Of a DNA stretch of 64,000 nt, positions 12,101-22,899 are shown one piece after another. Within the stretch, counting starts at the first letter, position 1. The number at the start of each line of letters is the position of its first letter. A model generated the notes under the pieces. That model searched no databases. It saw nothing but the letters and a program-made list of their open reading frames with translations, and was not told where the DNA came from. Position numbers and translations under genes: made by a program. Origin of the DNA: Annona cherimola (lineage: Eukaryota > Streptophyta > Magnoliopsida > Magnoliales > Annonaceae); contig CM059972.1 of the NCBI GenBank assembly GCA_030490835.1, positions 5,424,264 to 5,488,263 of the forward strand, written 5' to 3'.

Positions 12101-15100
12101 CACTGAAGCTAAGTGCACCTAGGTGCACATACATACAGATTGGAAAATAAGTAAATAACAGCCAACTCAGTCACACCAAAGTTCTTTTTTTTTTTTGGTG
12201 GAAACAGTTGCACCAAGTTGCTAAAATGGAGACGTGTTATTCTTCTGAGTGTCATTATATGACATCTCCATCATCAAAGCATTGCACGTGATCAATAAAT
12301 TGATGCGACTTTTACTAATCTACCCCTAATGACCCTAATTTTTCCTCATCATTACTGCTATCTACTAGCACGCCTTATGTATGGCATATCACCTATCCTG
12401 TTAACATCATCTATACTTTCATTTCCATTTCTCTGTACAGTTGATACTGAAACACACTAAAGATTTAAATAATATGAGCTTTTAATAGCCATCTGAATGT
12501 CATCTGCGTTGCCAACTAGCTCCAACCAGTAGTAACTATTAATCCATCTATTCAAGGTTATTTCCATTTCTTTAGCACAGTCGTAACTAAAATGTACACC
12601 TTCAAAATCCATGCTTCTTTTTTGTTTGTTTTTTGTCAGTTGTATAAGAATAATATTTGACCAGTACATGTGCACAATGTCCTCCTACCTGAAGATACAA
12701 TTTATAAAAATATAAAAGTAAAAGGTTTTTAGACTGCCTTCAAACAAGCCTTCGAGATTCCTCATACAATTGCATGCTGAGGATTTAACATATGCCCCCA
12801 GCATTCCAGCCTAGGAAATCAGCTACCAGAACAGCATCTAAAAATATGAATTCCAAGACAAATAACCTGATTATAAATAGACAAATAATAGAAATTGCAT
12901 AGGCAACAAACATAGTTTAACTTCAATGGAAACATGAAGCTTTGAAAGACTGGGAAACAGCAGAATATCACAGACTTGAATGTATACACGCATGCTATAG
13001 TTTCAGACCTTAGGTAACGATTTTCAGAAAGAAAATATAGAAACAGCAACTAAACCTTGCATGAACCGGTAGGAGGTACAGCTAGCATATTCCAATCAAT
13101 TTCATCGACATACTTCTTTTGCTCTCTGTACACAGCCCTTGCACTATTATATTTTGGTTGATATTCAGATAACAGTCCCTTCGCCTGCAGAACATATTGT
13201 TATCAAGTTTGTAGACAAAAGGAAAATTCTCTAAAAGCTCAGGACAAATGCTGATCAGAGAACACTGGAAAAGGCAATAAAGACCTGTGATGCAAAATAT
13301 TGCAACTTAGTACACCCATGGGAAAAGGTATCTCCCCTGATACAGATGATTGTTCAACAAATGGAGTAAAAAAGAGTAGATGATCAGAAAATGATCATCT
13401 TCATCTTTTAGATAACAAGGGCTCCAACTAGGGAAGAAAATGATGAAAAACTTACCATCCACCATTAAGCATTAGGAGCAGTGAAAACTCTTTTTGATAA
13501 TTTGAAGAGACGAAGATGTTTTCAAAAAGTTGAAGAGAATTTATAACAGGAAAACAAAAATTTTTAATATAATACAACAACAAGCATGTGTCGGATACCC
13601 CTATAAAATGTAATAACCATCTTACCAGTGCACGGCTAACTGAGTTTTCAAAGTTCTCATAATCTCTCCAAAGCTGTTCCAAATGATGTGTTGGGGTGAT
13701 GATAGCCCTTTGATACGCTTTCCTAACAGAAGTCATGCGTTGTGACTCTTCCTGAGCTGTCATAGCCTGTGAGAAGGCCATAAGAAGCTAAGAATACCTG
13801 AAAGGTGGCAAACTTATGTATACAACCTAACAGTTGACTGCATTCAAAAAAGCAAAAACAATGAATTGACGAACAGCTTCAAAGGTCGCAAACAAACCGG
13901 CAGTGATTTCAGGAAAGCGATGTACTCCATCCAAACAGGTCCTGAGGATATGTCGGTTCCTGCAAGGAAATCCCTATTGTAAGTGATGTCTAAATGACAA
14001 ACTGTTTAATTCAGAATCATTTTATAATGACTGAACATCAAAAGCTTGATGACTTTGTGTAGCAGTGTAAAAGAGAAACCAAAAAGACAACCTTCCAAAG
14101 AACTACAACAACACTGAATAAGAGAGAAAGATGGTCCATTTGGCCTATCACAGAGAACAGGCAGGATATGAGGGAACTGCTTTCTCCATTCCAAATTCAT
14201 GCAGCAAGGATACAGATATATGAATTACTACCTTTCCTATTTCATGCAGCAATACCTGGCTGCAATTGTGTTTCACAGTATCTGCAGATGTTCAACCACC
14301 AAACCAAAAATAAGGACCAATGGGAAACTGTGTTTCTAATCTTTCTATCATTTATGCTTCTGGAATATTCCCTCAGATTGTGATCCATCTGACATGCAAT
14401 TTGCTAGGTTGACCCCCCGCTATTTCCAAATTATAATGGTGCTATCATCTTGTAATCACAATCCTCAAATGAGGTCCAATAATAAAAATGTAAGCACACG
14501 ACAAGAGAGTCATAAACTAAGGGAATTCTAGAGTCGAAATGTCCTAGCATGGTAGTATTTTGTACTTCATGAGTATCAAAAATGCTTTTAAAAAAGGATT
14601 AAAGTTTTTGCCGCCACCAAACATCAAAGTGGCTTGAATTCTCTATCAAAATCAGATGATTCCATTCTGGCCGAGAGTAACACAGCAGGCATATCCATGG
14701 TCAAATCCCAACCCCAACCCATAGACACACTCACTTGACAGACCCCAGACCTCATGGTGAGACACATGCACAAAAAATACAAACCTCCGCATCATTAGAA
14801 CGTCAAGAACTGCTTACCAACATAATTCAACAAAAAATCAAAAGCATCATGATACATCAATAACATAAACCATTAAGAGATATACCAACATAATGCAGCA
14901 TAAAGTCAAAAGCCTTCCTTGTCTCCTCCAGACCCTCTGTACCCTTCTTTTCATTCACTTTCCTAATAAAACGAATATAGCACCTCCTGTAAACACAAAT
15001 AATAACCAAAAAATTGGATGTGATTGTTGTAAAATGGCAGACAGAAAAGTATCATTTCTAACATTTATTTTCCCTTTTCACTTTGACAGTGATGGGTATC

Positions 15101-17413
15101 TTTCTTCACAACCTTGAAAATCTAACATCGTATTCAGTAGGCAGCTGAAAAACATATTCATGTCATTTTTAGCTGGCAGCAGTATGCATTAGAGATCTTG
15201 ATGCTGAATCCATAAGAGATTATATTTTAGAGATTTAATTGATACTTGATTTCAGATAAATTGATCTCTAACTGCTTTTTGGATATATGGATTAACATTC
15301 ATCTGGTAACAAGATTCATAAAAATAACAAAATTAAGTTACTTCCCCATGGAAACTACCACGTATCAATTAAGTAAATAATAACAATAGAGTCATGTAGT
15401 TGGCAAAATGCATATATTCTTCTGGTTTCCTAGGTTAGTCACACATTCTACAATGAGTATGCCCATCTAACATCAAGTCTGTGGAATGCAGAGTTCCAAT
15501 AACAGCAACGCTAATCCATGAACTTAATTGTGAAACAAAAAAAAATGCATTCTATGAAAGCAAAAGGTACTCTTTTACAGATAATAAAAGAAAAAAAATC
15601 TGTATTAAAATAATTATAATAATAATAACAGCAACAGCAACAGTTTGCTAGCAAGATTGGTGAATAAAGAGGCAGTTTCAAAGTTTCATCTCATCAGGCA
15701 GTTGTTGAAACAGACTAAAGTAAAATGCAAAAAGAGATGTCGTTCCTCAATAACTCCTAATATTGTAGTCGTACCAAATAGATATATGAAGACAGATCAA
15801 CAAACACCGGCTAAATATTTGTTTTGTTGCATCATCATTGTTAACAGTCATGTATGCCTCCACATACTGCTTCCAAAATTTTGCCTGCCAAGATGTTAAG
15901 ACAGAAAGGACAGATGTTAAGACAGTAAAGGATACTTACACCAAACAATCAGAAAAAGCTTAACAGTTTACTACATATTTGACGTCCAATGTGGAAAGAT
16001 AGATTAACTGATGAATCGACTCTAGGACTTACAGACACAAATATATCATCCTTCATTTGCACTTTTCCAAATTATGTGTTACAAGTGCCAGAGAGGCCCC
16101 TATCCCAATTTAATGGACTCCAGAACGCCCAAACTCTCAAGCAAGATTCTCTTCTTTCGAGATTGCTGTTTTACTTTTCTTGTGAGAAGGCAATTCCAGG
16201 AATAAATGAAATCCTCAAATGGTGTTCTGAGAAGCAGATTCATAATCTAATTTTGTTTAAGGATTCATCACTAGAGGATTCTTCGAATAGCTATGTCATT
16301 GTCCAATGCCCCCTTTTTAATTCTTCTCATTGATTTATTATTGTGGATTGTTTTAGCTAAGCATACAATAAATTCAATTTGGTTCATATAGAGGGGATAG
16401 AGTTCCACAACTCAAGGGAAACAGGATGTAAATACAAATCAATGGTCGTATATATCCTGCTCAAATGCAAATCTAAATCAAAATTCAAATTTTATGTAAG
16501 CCGCACTCCTGAGAAAATAAATAATCTTACAGCTGTAGGAAAGGTTGAAATAAGCTGCTCATATATTGGTGCTGCTTCTGAAATTGGAAGGAGCTGCAAA
16601 TACAATAGTATCATACACATCAACCAGAGATAACATAATTGTAAGTACACTTAACAATAACTCATAAGGCAAATCACCTGTGCCTCATTGGCAAGAATTT
16701 CAACTGCTTCAACATTGTACTTGTCTGTGCTAAGGATCTCTCTCGCATTCTTTTCCTGTCATAAAAATTTCTTAAAAGAAAAAGCCATATAATAGTCTAA
16801 AACTGAGAATTCTTCAAATTGAATAAATAATTATTACACATGGAAAAAAAAGGAAATACACAATTAGTCATCAGTTAAACTGCATGGAGTTCAGCTCGAA
16901 ATAATAAAAACAATAACATCACCTGGGTGCTCCACATTCCTGTATCTTATAAATAAAATAAAATAAAAAATAAAAATCCATTGAGCTTGGCTTGCCATAT
17001 TTACCTTCAAGCTCAATGTAAGAACGCAATCTAAAGACAACAATCATCCACAAGTACATAAATAAGATGAGCTTCAATCTGAGGCAAGCCAAGCAGAATA
17101 AATTCGCATCGGAATTGAGCTCCACCTCCGCAAAGAAGCGCATCTTAAGTTCAAATTCAGCTTGGAAGCTTAGATTATGAACTACTTTAGGGACCAAACC
17201 ATTCTCCTCTTCCATACAAATAAAGATGTGTTTGGTAAAATCTCCAACAAGGAGAAAACGTTAGAAGTAGACGAAGTTAGGGTATGTTTCAAAAGACCGT
17301 TAATCACCGCAAACAACATCAATATTGATCAAATCACGCAAATACAAAGTTCGGAAAAGGAAATAGATTGGAGGAAAGAAGGGAGAGGAGAGGGACGAAA
17401 AGATCACCGGCAT
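3194..17413 (-). CDS. CSTF77: Cleavage stimulation factor subunit 77 (CstF-77), 5' 520 codons; 3' end beyond window
   Basis: CstF-77 (Su(f)/Rna14 family) is the HAT-repeat scaffold of the nuclear cleavage stimulation factor; it bridges CstF-64 and CstF-50 during pre-mRNA 3' processing. Reconstructed exons, 5' to 3': 17413-17408, 16755-16678, 16593-16531, 15884-15775, 14986-14886, 13959-13898, 13766-13626, 13184-13056, 10917-10871, 10662-10599, 10133-10013, 6351-6293, 6207-6139, 6048-5908, 5353-5289, 5106-5010, 4176-4117, 3340-3194. All have GT/AG borders and compatible phases, totalling 1560 nt. Family-specific stretches seen include [39 protein letters not shown] and [14 protein letters not shown]. 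The last exon ends at RQE before a good donor; the proline-rich C-terminal part (about 200 residues in the plant family) must lie left of the window. Exon 1 codes only Met-Pro. The frame stays open upstream to an ATG at 17527, so a 38-residue longer start is possible but lacks family support. Confidence 0.95.
6497..9043. mobile_element. hAT-type element, family H2, 2547 bp, in a CSTF77 intron
   Basis: The ends are TAGGGGTGCAACTTGG and the inverse CCAAGTTGCACCCCTA, flanked by a perfect 8-bp target duplication ATACATAG (6489-6496 and 9044-9051), the hAT hallmark. Subterminal regions repeat GGTCGGTTCGGTTC-type and ACCCGG-type motifs. There is no long open frame, so it is non-autonomous. A C-rich run lies at 8585-8610. 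It occupies most of the 3661-bp intron 6352-10012; the flanking splice sites are intact. Confidence 0.9.
9234..9767. repeat. Long inverted repeat (hairpin) in a CSTF77 intron
   Basis: The left arm at about 9234-9417 pairs with the right arm at about 9563-9767. Matching pieces include TTTCAGTTGGTTTCTTCCTA / GAAGAAACCAACTGAAA, AAGCCTGGATCTCAAAC / GTTTGAGATCCAGGCTT, and GGTCTCAAGTCAAGAC-type segments. The loop has a (CAT)n run and a second direct copy of the left-arm tip. It has no hAT-type or TA-microsatellite borders. Confidence 0.85.
11029..11471. mobile_element. Tourist/Harbinger-like MITE in a CSTF77 intron
   Basis: The ends GGCTGTTTGGTA and CACCAAACGGTGCC are flanked by the trinucleotide TAA (11026-11028 and 11472-11474). 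This matches the PIF/Harbinger target size. Internally it contains an imperfect duplication around CTATCTTATCAC-type motifs. No coding capacity. Confidence 0.7.
11733..12134. mobile_element. Foldback element with GATCCTGTGCACC end, in a CSTF77 intron
   Basis: A near-complete palindrome of about 400 bp. The left end GTGCACTTAGCTTCAGTG has its inverse at 12087-12115. The centre near 11910-11965 repeats the TGCCACTGATTTTCAAAAA segment in inverted form. The right arm has a long A tract (12061-12081). Predicted to form a stable hairpin. Confidence 0.8.
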
Positions 17414-17518
17414 AGATGGGGAGGCAGCGCCAACAGCAGAAGAGAACGAATTGTAGGCAGTGGTTGGAGAGCGCTGTGGCGTGCTTGAGGGGAAGGGATT
17501 TCTCTTCACCTGGAAGTA

Positions 17519-17740
17519 GGGATGCATACCGTGCGGGTTTTACGCGGTCCAGACTCAGTACCTATGCCGGCCCTTTATATTCAGGGCTAGGTTGAACTCG
17601 GTACCAAACTCTATGCCACCAATTCCGGTTAGGATCAAAGCAAGTACGGGCCAGGTTAGGGCCAAACCGGACCAGGTCAAAAAAAAATTGTTCAAGAAAA
17701 TCAAAAATTAACCAACTTAGGTTTTGGAATGGCCTAATTG
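17519..17740. mobile_element. Transposon end fragment abutting the CSTF77 5' end
   Basis: TAGGGATGCATACC followed by GGTCC/GGTACC/GGCCAGG-rich subterminal motifs resembles the H2 hAT ends. No matching right end or target duplication was found downstream. It starts about 106 bp from the CSTF77 start codon, so it may form part of the promoter. Confidence 0.4.
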
Positions 17741-18060
17741 GGTAATTCATGCCTATTTATTTTCATTGCATTTCCCAATTTATGCAAGCCTCTAACACAT
17801 GCTTGCCATTCTAGTGCAAACAAAGTGTCATTTATAATTTTGTAAATTATCTTAGAATCTTAATGCATCTGTTGATGAATACAAGTATGTTTTATAATTT
17901 AAACATAATTCTATTATATATGTTTGAGGAGATTTGGACTAGCCCGTGCCTAGATTGAAATGATTTTGATTACTATATTAATATAAATTAAGATTTTAAT
18001 TTCATCATTACAGTGAACATGTCTAGAGGTTCGCCAGGTGCCCGCATTATAAAGAGAAGT

Positions 18061-18365
18061 GATCCTGTTAACCCGGGCTTAGCAAATGTCTTACTTAGCC
18101 TACCTTGAAAAACTCATTTACAATACTTTTTTTTTTTCTTTATACACTATTTATCTAAATGTATTTAACATATAACTAAAAATGATAAAATTTGGTTTAT
18201 ATAATATATACACGTATCCAAAAATGATAAAACTCCATTTATATGTAAATGTACTTAGATAAACAAGTGTATGAAGAAAAAAGTTTTTTAAAAAAAAAAA
18301 CGTTTTAAATAAGTTTTTTTAGATGAGCTAAGTTAGTCATTTGTGTAGCCCAGACTAACAGGATC
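18061..18365. mobile_element. Foldback element, 305 bp, GATCCTGTT ends
   Basis: Left end GATCCTGTTAACCCGGGCT; right end AGCCCAGACTAACAGGATC. The arms continue inward with AT-rich complementary sequence, including ATGATAAAA-type segments and matching T and A tracts. It shares the terminal GATCCTGT with the elements at 11733 and 28217. No coding capacity. Confidence 0.75.
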
Positions 18366-18582
18366 ATTCCTCCATTATAAATATAAATTAAGGATGTGTT
18401 TGGAAGTGATAAAATTTTTGATGAAAAATTAACACGTGATTTTAAAAATTAACATATGAAAGAAATGGCAACATCTAAACCATCAAAATGGCAAATGAAC
18501 AGCCCGCATTTGCTGGGGTTACACATCAATAAGCTAAAAAATTTAGAATTGGCAGGAGAATTTCAGGAGTATTCAATCAGTA

Positions 18583-18712
18583 AGAAGGGTGTTATTCTAG
18601 TGCAAAACTGCCAATCCAATAATGGCATGTAAAAACAACAGTAGTTTGTATTATTCTAGTGCAAAACCGCCAATCCAATAACGACATGTTAAAACAACAG
18701 TAGTTTGTAGTG
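18583..18712. repeat. Two-copy tandem duplication, about 62 bp unit
   Basis: TATTCTAGTGCAAAACTGCC and its continuation through CAACAGTAGTTTGTA occur twice in direct order with few differences (about 18589 and 18651). The surrounding 18366-19663 shows no recognisable gene. Confidence 0.75.
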
Positions 18713-18784
18713 CTTCCTGTTCTGTTTCCTTCACTTTTTTATGCAAAATCTGAAAGCTCACACACATGAGTTCAATGATTAACC

Positions 18785-19120
18785 TCAGAACCGAGAATAT
18801 CTACATGCTGACAATGCTCGTGGTATAAAATCATTTGCAACTTCCGACACAATCTGAACTATTGGGGCATCAAGGTCATGTGTGGCTGCTTGGTTTCTCA
18901 CAGACCAAAACGCATCAGAAATCGATACTACTTCCGATCGGCGTTCGTGAAAGGTGTTTCCCTCGTCGCCGGAATGTGCTCCGGGCCGGGTTTTGCCAAG
19001 TAAAAACAACAAGTTCAATGATTAACACATCGCAGACCAAAACTACCACATACCGACATGTAAAAACGAAAAGAAGATGGTTTTTTTGCTGTTGAAGCTT
19101 TGCTTACCATCTTCTGATCG
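18785..19120 (-). other. Unassigned low-copy sequence with a 77-codon open frame
   Basis: A minus-strand frame at 19018-18785 contains SVRNQAATHDLDAPIVQIVS. Upstream, an ATG directly followed by GTAAGC (about 19110) looks like a tiny first exon, but no acceptor was found in front of the frame. The protein family was not recognised. It could be a gene remnant or the former upstream neighbour of CSTF77. Low confidence that it is expressed. Confidence 0.2.
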
Positions 19121-19663
19121 GCGACTGCAAGGAAGCCCCGGAGCGGAGCTTTTGCGCGTCAACGGCAGCAGCTATCAATAGCTGGAGATTAGGAAAGCTT
19201 GCCGCAATAAGCAGGGATCAATCGCTGATGATGACGCACTTCTACCGGGGGCGATCGACGGGAGAAGGAGAGGGAAGAAGAGGCGCACAGCGGGCCACTG
19301 TATGGTTTTTTGGGCTAGAGACTGTTTCGGTTTCGTGCCTTGGGAGGGTTAGAGAGGCGAGTTTTTTTAACTTCCACGGGCGGGTTCTGACCGGTACTCT
19401 AGGGTGTTCCACCCGGTGCTAGTGTGCTTTGGGCCAAGTTAAACCCGATAACGAAATATAACAAGTATTTTTTTGAAAACCCGATCCGGTCCGGGCTAAG
19501 TAACTGCCTAGAAACACCGGCGGTTGGTAAGAGTTTTAGCGAAGGGAGGGAGAGAGACGTGGCAGCACTGGTGGTCGTCCACCCAACGGTAATTGCCCGT
19601 CTTGTGTGCAGAGGATTTCTTGCGTGTGAAAACTGTGGTTGTAAATTAGGGCTGGTCGACTTA

Positions 19664-19932
19664 GGGTTTGTTTGGTAATAAGTAAAAGTTGTTAAGTTAA
19701 AATTTTTCAATCTAAAACTTTTTACTTTCCTCAATTACTCTATTTTTTAATCATTTGTTCACATTTTTCTATATAATTACCCTACTTTTCAATCATTTCT
19801 ACACAACTAACCTATTTATTTCAACTTTATCCTATTTATTCCTCATCATTACCTATATCATATCACATCATTTGACAACTTCTACTCTCTACAACTTTTC
19901 ATCAAAAGTTTTATTCATTCCCAAACACACCC
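19664..19932. mobile_element. Tourist/Harbinger-like MITE, 269 bp
   Basis: GGGTTTGTTTGGTAAT at the left and CCCAAACACACCC at the right, flanked by TTA on both sides (19661-19663 and 19933-19935). The interior shares AAAACTTTT and CAACTTTT motifs with the other TGTTTGG elements of the window. Confidence 0.8.
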
Positions 19933-19935
19933 TTA

Positions 19936-20515
19936 GTATAGGAATGAGTTAAAAATTTTAACTTGAATTCAAAAATAGGGTTGGGACGGGTCAACTATAC
20001 CCGACCCAAAGAGTCTGACCGCCCCGCATATATTAATTTATTATAAATTATAAGCATGTATTTAAATCTTATTATGATTCGCTTTCAATAGTAGATGAAT
20101 TAATTTATTCAAAAAATAATGTAAGAATCAATAAGAAGAATTTACATATATATAACTCTAATGTATAATTATATATTAATTTTTTTAATAAATTTATACT
20201 ATATTTTTTCATCTTTTATTTTATTGTATTTTTTAATAATTAGTGAAATATTGAAGCACGTAACATTTAATTTATTGTAGATGTATTTGATGTTTGATAC
20301 GTATATAAAATCTTAAAATCATCTTATTTGATACACATTTCTACTTAACATCCCATCCCGAAATCAGTTCGATATAAACTCGATGTTTGTCTCAGAGTCT
20401 ATTAAAAAAAGTGAGAGTCAAACTGACATTGTCTCGACCTGATATAAAAGTAGGGTTAAACTCAATTTTAGGCAAATCCTGACCCGATACGACCCGTCCC
20501 GATTCCTACTTCTAG
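19936..20515. mobile_element. Decayed element with GGGACGGGTC / GACCCGTCCC arms
   Basis: The left part (TAGGAATGAG, then GGGTTGGGACGGGTCAAC) is answered at the right by CGATACGACCCGTCCCGATTCCTA. The middle is AT-rich. The terminal match is imperfect and no target duplication is clear, so class is uncertain. Confidence 0.45.
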
Positions 20516-21014
20516 TGAAAACTCACACTGTTGATTTAACTCAAGGAAAGATTTCCCACTATTTAACCAGTATTCCATCCAGCCTGCTCGTGCTTTTCTC
20601 TAAACTATTTTATCGCTTACATTATTCTAACTAATTGTCTCTTATTTATTTTCATATTGTTTACTTTATCACTATTTACATTTGTCTCCAATTAATTATG
20701 TTTTAATTGAGATTTTTTAAATAATGTAACTAAATCAGGATGTTAAATATATGGAAAAAAATTTCTTTGCACACAACATTTTTTCTTATTCCTAATATAT
20801 TCATGATATTTCATAAATTACTCGCATATTTATAACGTTTTACCCTAAATTCTTTTTATATTGTGTCATATACAACTGTTGTTTACTTTATTAGAAAGAT
20901 AATTTTGCTTGTCAAAAAAATCCCAACTCAAATGGTTCAACCTTAATATGCTGAATTGATAAAAGTAAATCATCATGTATATGACATTAAATTATTCAAG
21001 AATTATATTAGAGT

Positions 21015-21325
21015 AGTGTTTTAATGAATCAAGGCGTAAAAATCTATTTTTAAATTTTTTTAAAAAATCTATTTATAAAAGCGTTAACCTATAAACCAAA
21101 TTTTATAATTTTTAGAGATGAGCATATATATATTTTTTTTAAATAAGAGAGGTTTTAGTCATTTTTAAATGACTAAAAAATATTTATTTCTAAAAAACTA
21201 AAAAAATATTTATATAAAAAATGATAAAACTTAATAAATAAGCTAAATACACTTACATTAATAATTTTATAAAAATATTTTCAAAAAAATATTTTAAAAA
21301 ATAGGATTTTGCGCCTCGGTACATT
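21015..21325. mobile_element. Decayed foldback element
   Basis: CAAGGCGTAAAAATCTATTTTT at the left pairs with AAAAATAGGATTTTGCGCCT at the right. The interior contains inverted ATGATAAAACTTAATAAATA-like segments resembling those of 11733-12134. The neighbouring 20516-21014 and 21326-21697 are AT-rich with nothing recognised. Confidence 0.5.
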
Positions 21326-22112
21326 ACAAATTACTCATTATATCATGATCGAATTATTTTAATTAGAAAATTTTTAGAGGGTAAAATGATCTTGTTAATA
21401 AGACAAATAACAATTGTGTTAACGACACGAGTATAATAAAAATTTAAGTTAAAATATTATAGGTATAAAAGAAATTTATAGCAAATGTTGTGTACAAAAT
21501 GAATTTTCCCGGGATACAATTAATAAATTACATTTAGCTGAATATGATGTCGTATGCACCAAGTGGATCGTCTAAAAATTTATACGCTAACATTACCATG
21601 AAAGCTTTTACCTAAAACTTCAAAAGTTGCTGGGTAAACAAATTTGTAGACCCACGACCATTGAAAAATCCCTTAAATTAAAATATACAAGGTACTGCAG
21701 AACCCAGGAAAATTTGCGTTATACACCTTCTAATTTTACGTATTAGCATTTTAGACTCTCAAATTTGAGCATTAGCATATTTGACACCGTAAAGTTTTTA
21801 TTTTTGCATTTTAAACCCTATCCACTCATGCCGTCAGAAAAGCCCCGTTAAGTCATGTTAATGACAAAAATACCCCCACAATCACAGCATCGTCATCTTC
21901 CTCAAGCCGACCACCGCACCAAGTGCTCTCCCATTGATGCACAGTAATGATTTTCCTTATTTGGTTTTTGTTCTTTTGAAACTTTTAAGTACCTGGATCT
22001 AATAGAATCAGACCAGCAATGGCGGCTTGTGCATTCAAAAGTGGGATTGAGTCCCAAAGGGCCAATTTTGTAGTCGTTTGATGATATCTGAACTTAAATT
22101 TTATTGATTTTA

Positions 22113-22740
22113 GTGACGGAGGATTGGGAGCTCAGCAAAGTGATCAATGCTATCTGTATTTGAACATGGACCTTTCATCGTTGGAAGAACCCGATCCTAC
22201 TCAAAGATAGCCTTCAAGATGCTTCATCGATGCATGGTTAGTCACAGCGCGAGACAATCCCAACCATAATGACAGTGGAAAATCTCCTACTTCCCATGGC
22301 GGAAAGATCCCAATTTCTTCTTTGATGTCGTCAATGTCTGGCGGTGATGGCGCGGCTGCGGAAGGCATGGATTACATTCAATCGGGCCTCAGCATTAGCA
22401 AATCCGAATGCAAAAATGGTAGTGTCAAGTCACAGCCATTGAGCTGAATGAATTCTGTTCCATGGCTATCGTCATTATCGTCGGTGGGCCACTGGGTGCG
22501 TTGTTGCAATCGAGCTCAGTGGTAGGATCCAATTCAGCTTCTCTCCATTGCTATAGTAGCAGCAGCAAGAGCTCATGTGGCGGGCTTAATCTCATGAGCA
22601 ATGCTCGGGGAGAGGCAGCAGCCCCTACGATATGCCACAGATGCCCGATTCATCTACCGACAATGTCCTTGAGAAGACGCTGACATCTCTGTCAGACAGC
22701 GGCAGCAACAACAGCCCAACCTTTGTCATTACCAAATTAG
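22113..22740 (+). pseudogene. Degraded growth-regulating factor (GRF) C-terminal fragment captured by the MULE
   Basis: A plus-strand sequence with stops and at least two frame changes, but with the order of motifs of GRF C-terminal exons. It shows CFIDAW (family F-F/I-D-x-W), then ISSLMSSMS, YIQSGLSISKSE, GGPLGALLQSSS (family GGPLGEVL), LNLMS, and finally TDNVLEKTLTSLSDSGSNN (family TGVLQK..SLS.S). An intron acceptor TTGATTTTAG lies at about 22104-22113, suggesting genomic DNA was captured. The DNA-binding QLQ and WRC domains are absent. Identification rests on remembered family motifs only. Confidence 0.55.
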
Positions 22741-22899
22741 AGATAACCCTGTAATGGCTTCGCTAGAATAAGCCTTTAATTCAGGACTATAAACTTTGCT
22801 TTTAAACACTTTTGTGTCGAATATGGAGAGAATATAGCAAATAAAATATAAAAGTAAGAAGAAAATATAAAAAATAAAATGGAAAAGAAATAAAAAAAA

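Noticed and set aside
15700..15775. Continuation of CSTF77 exon 4 beyond 15775
   Set aside because: The reading frame past the GTACGA donor gives a stop and loses family similarity, whereas splicing to 14986 restores [11 protein letters not shown] exactly.
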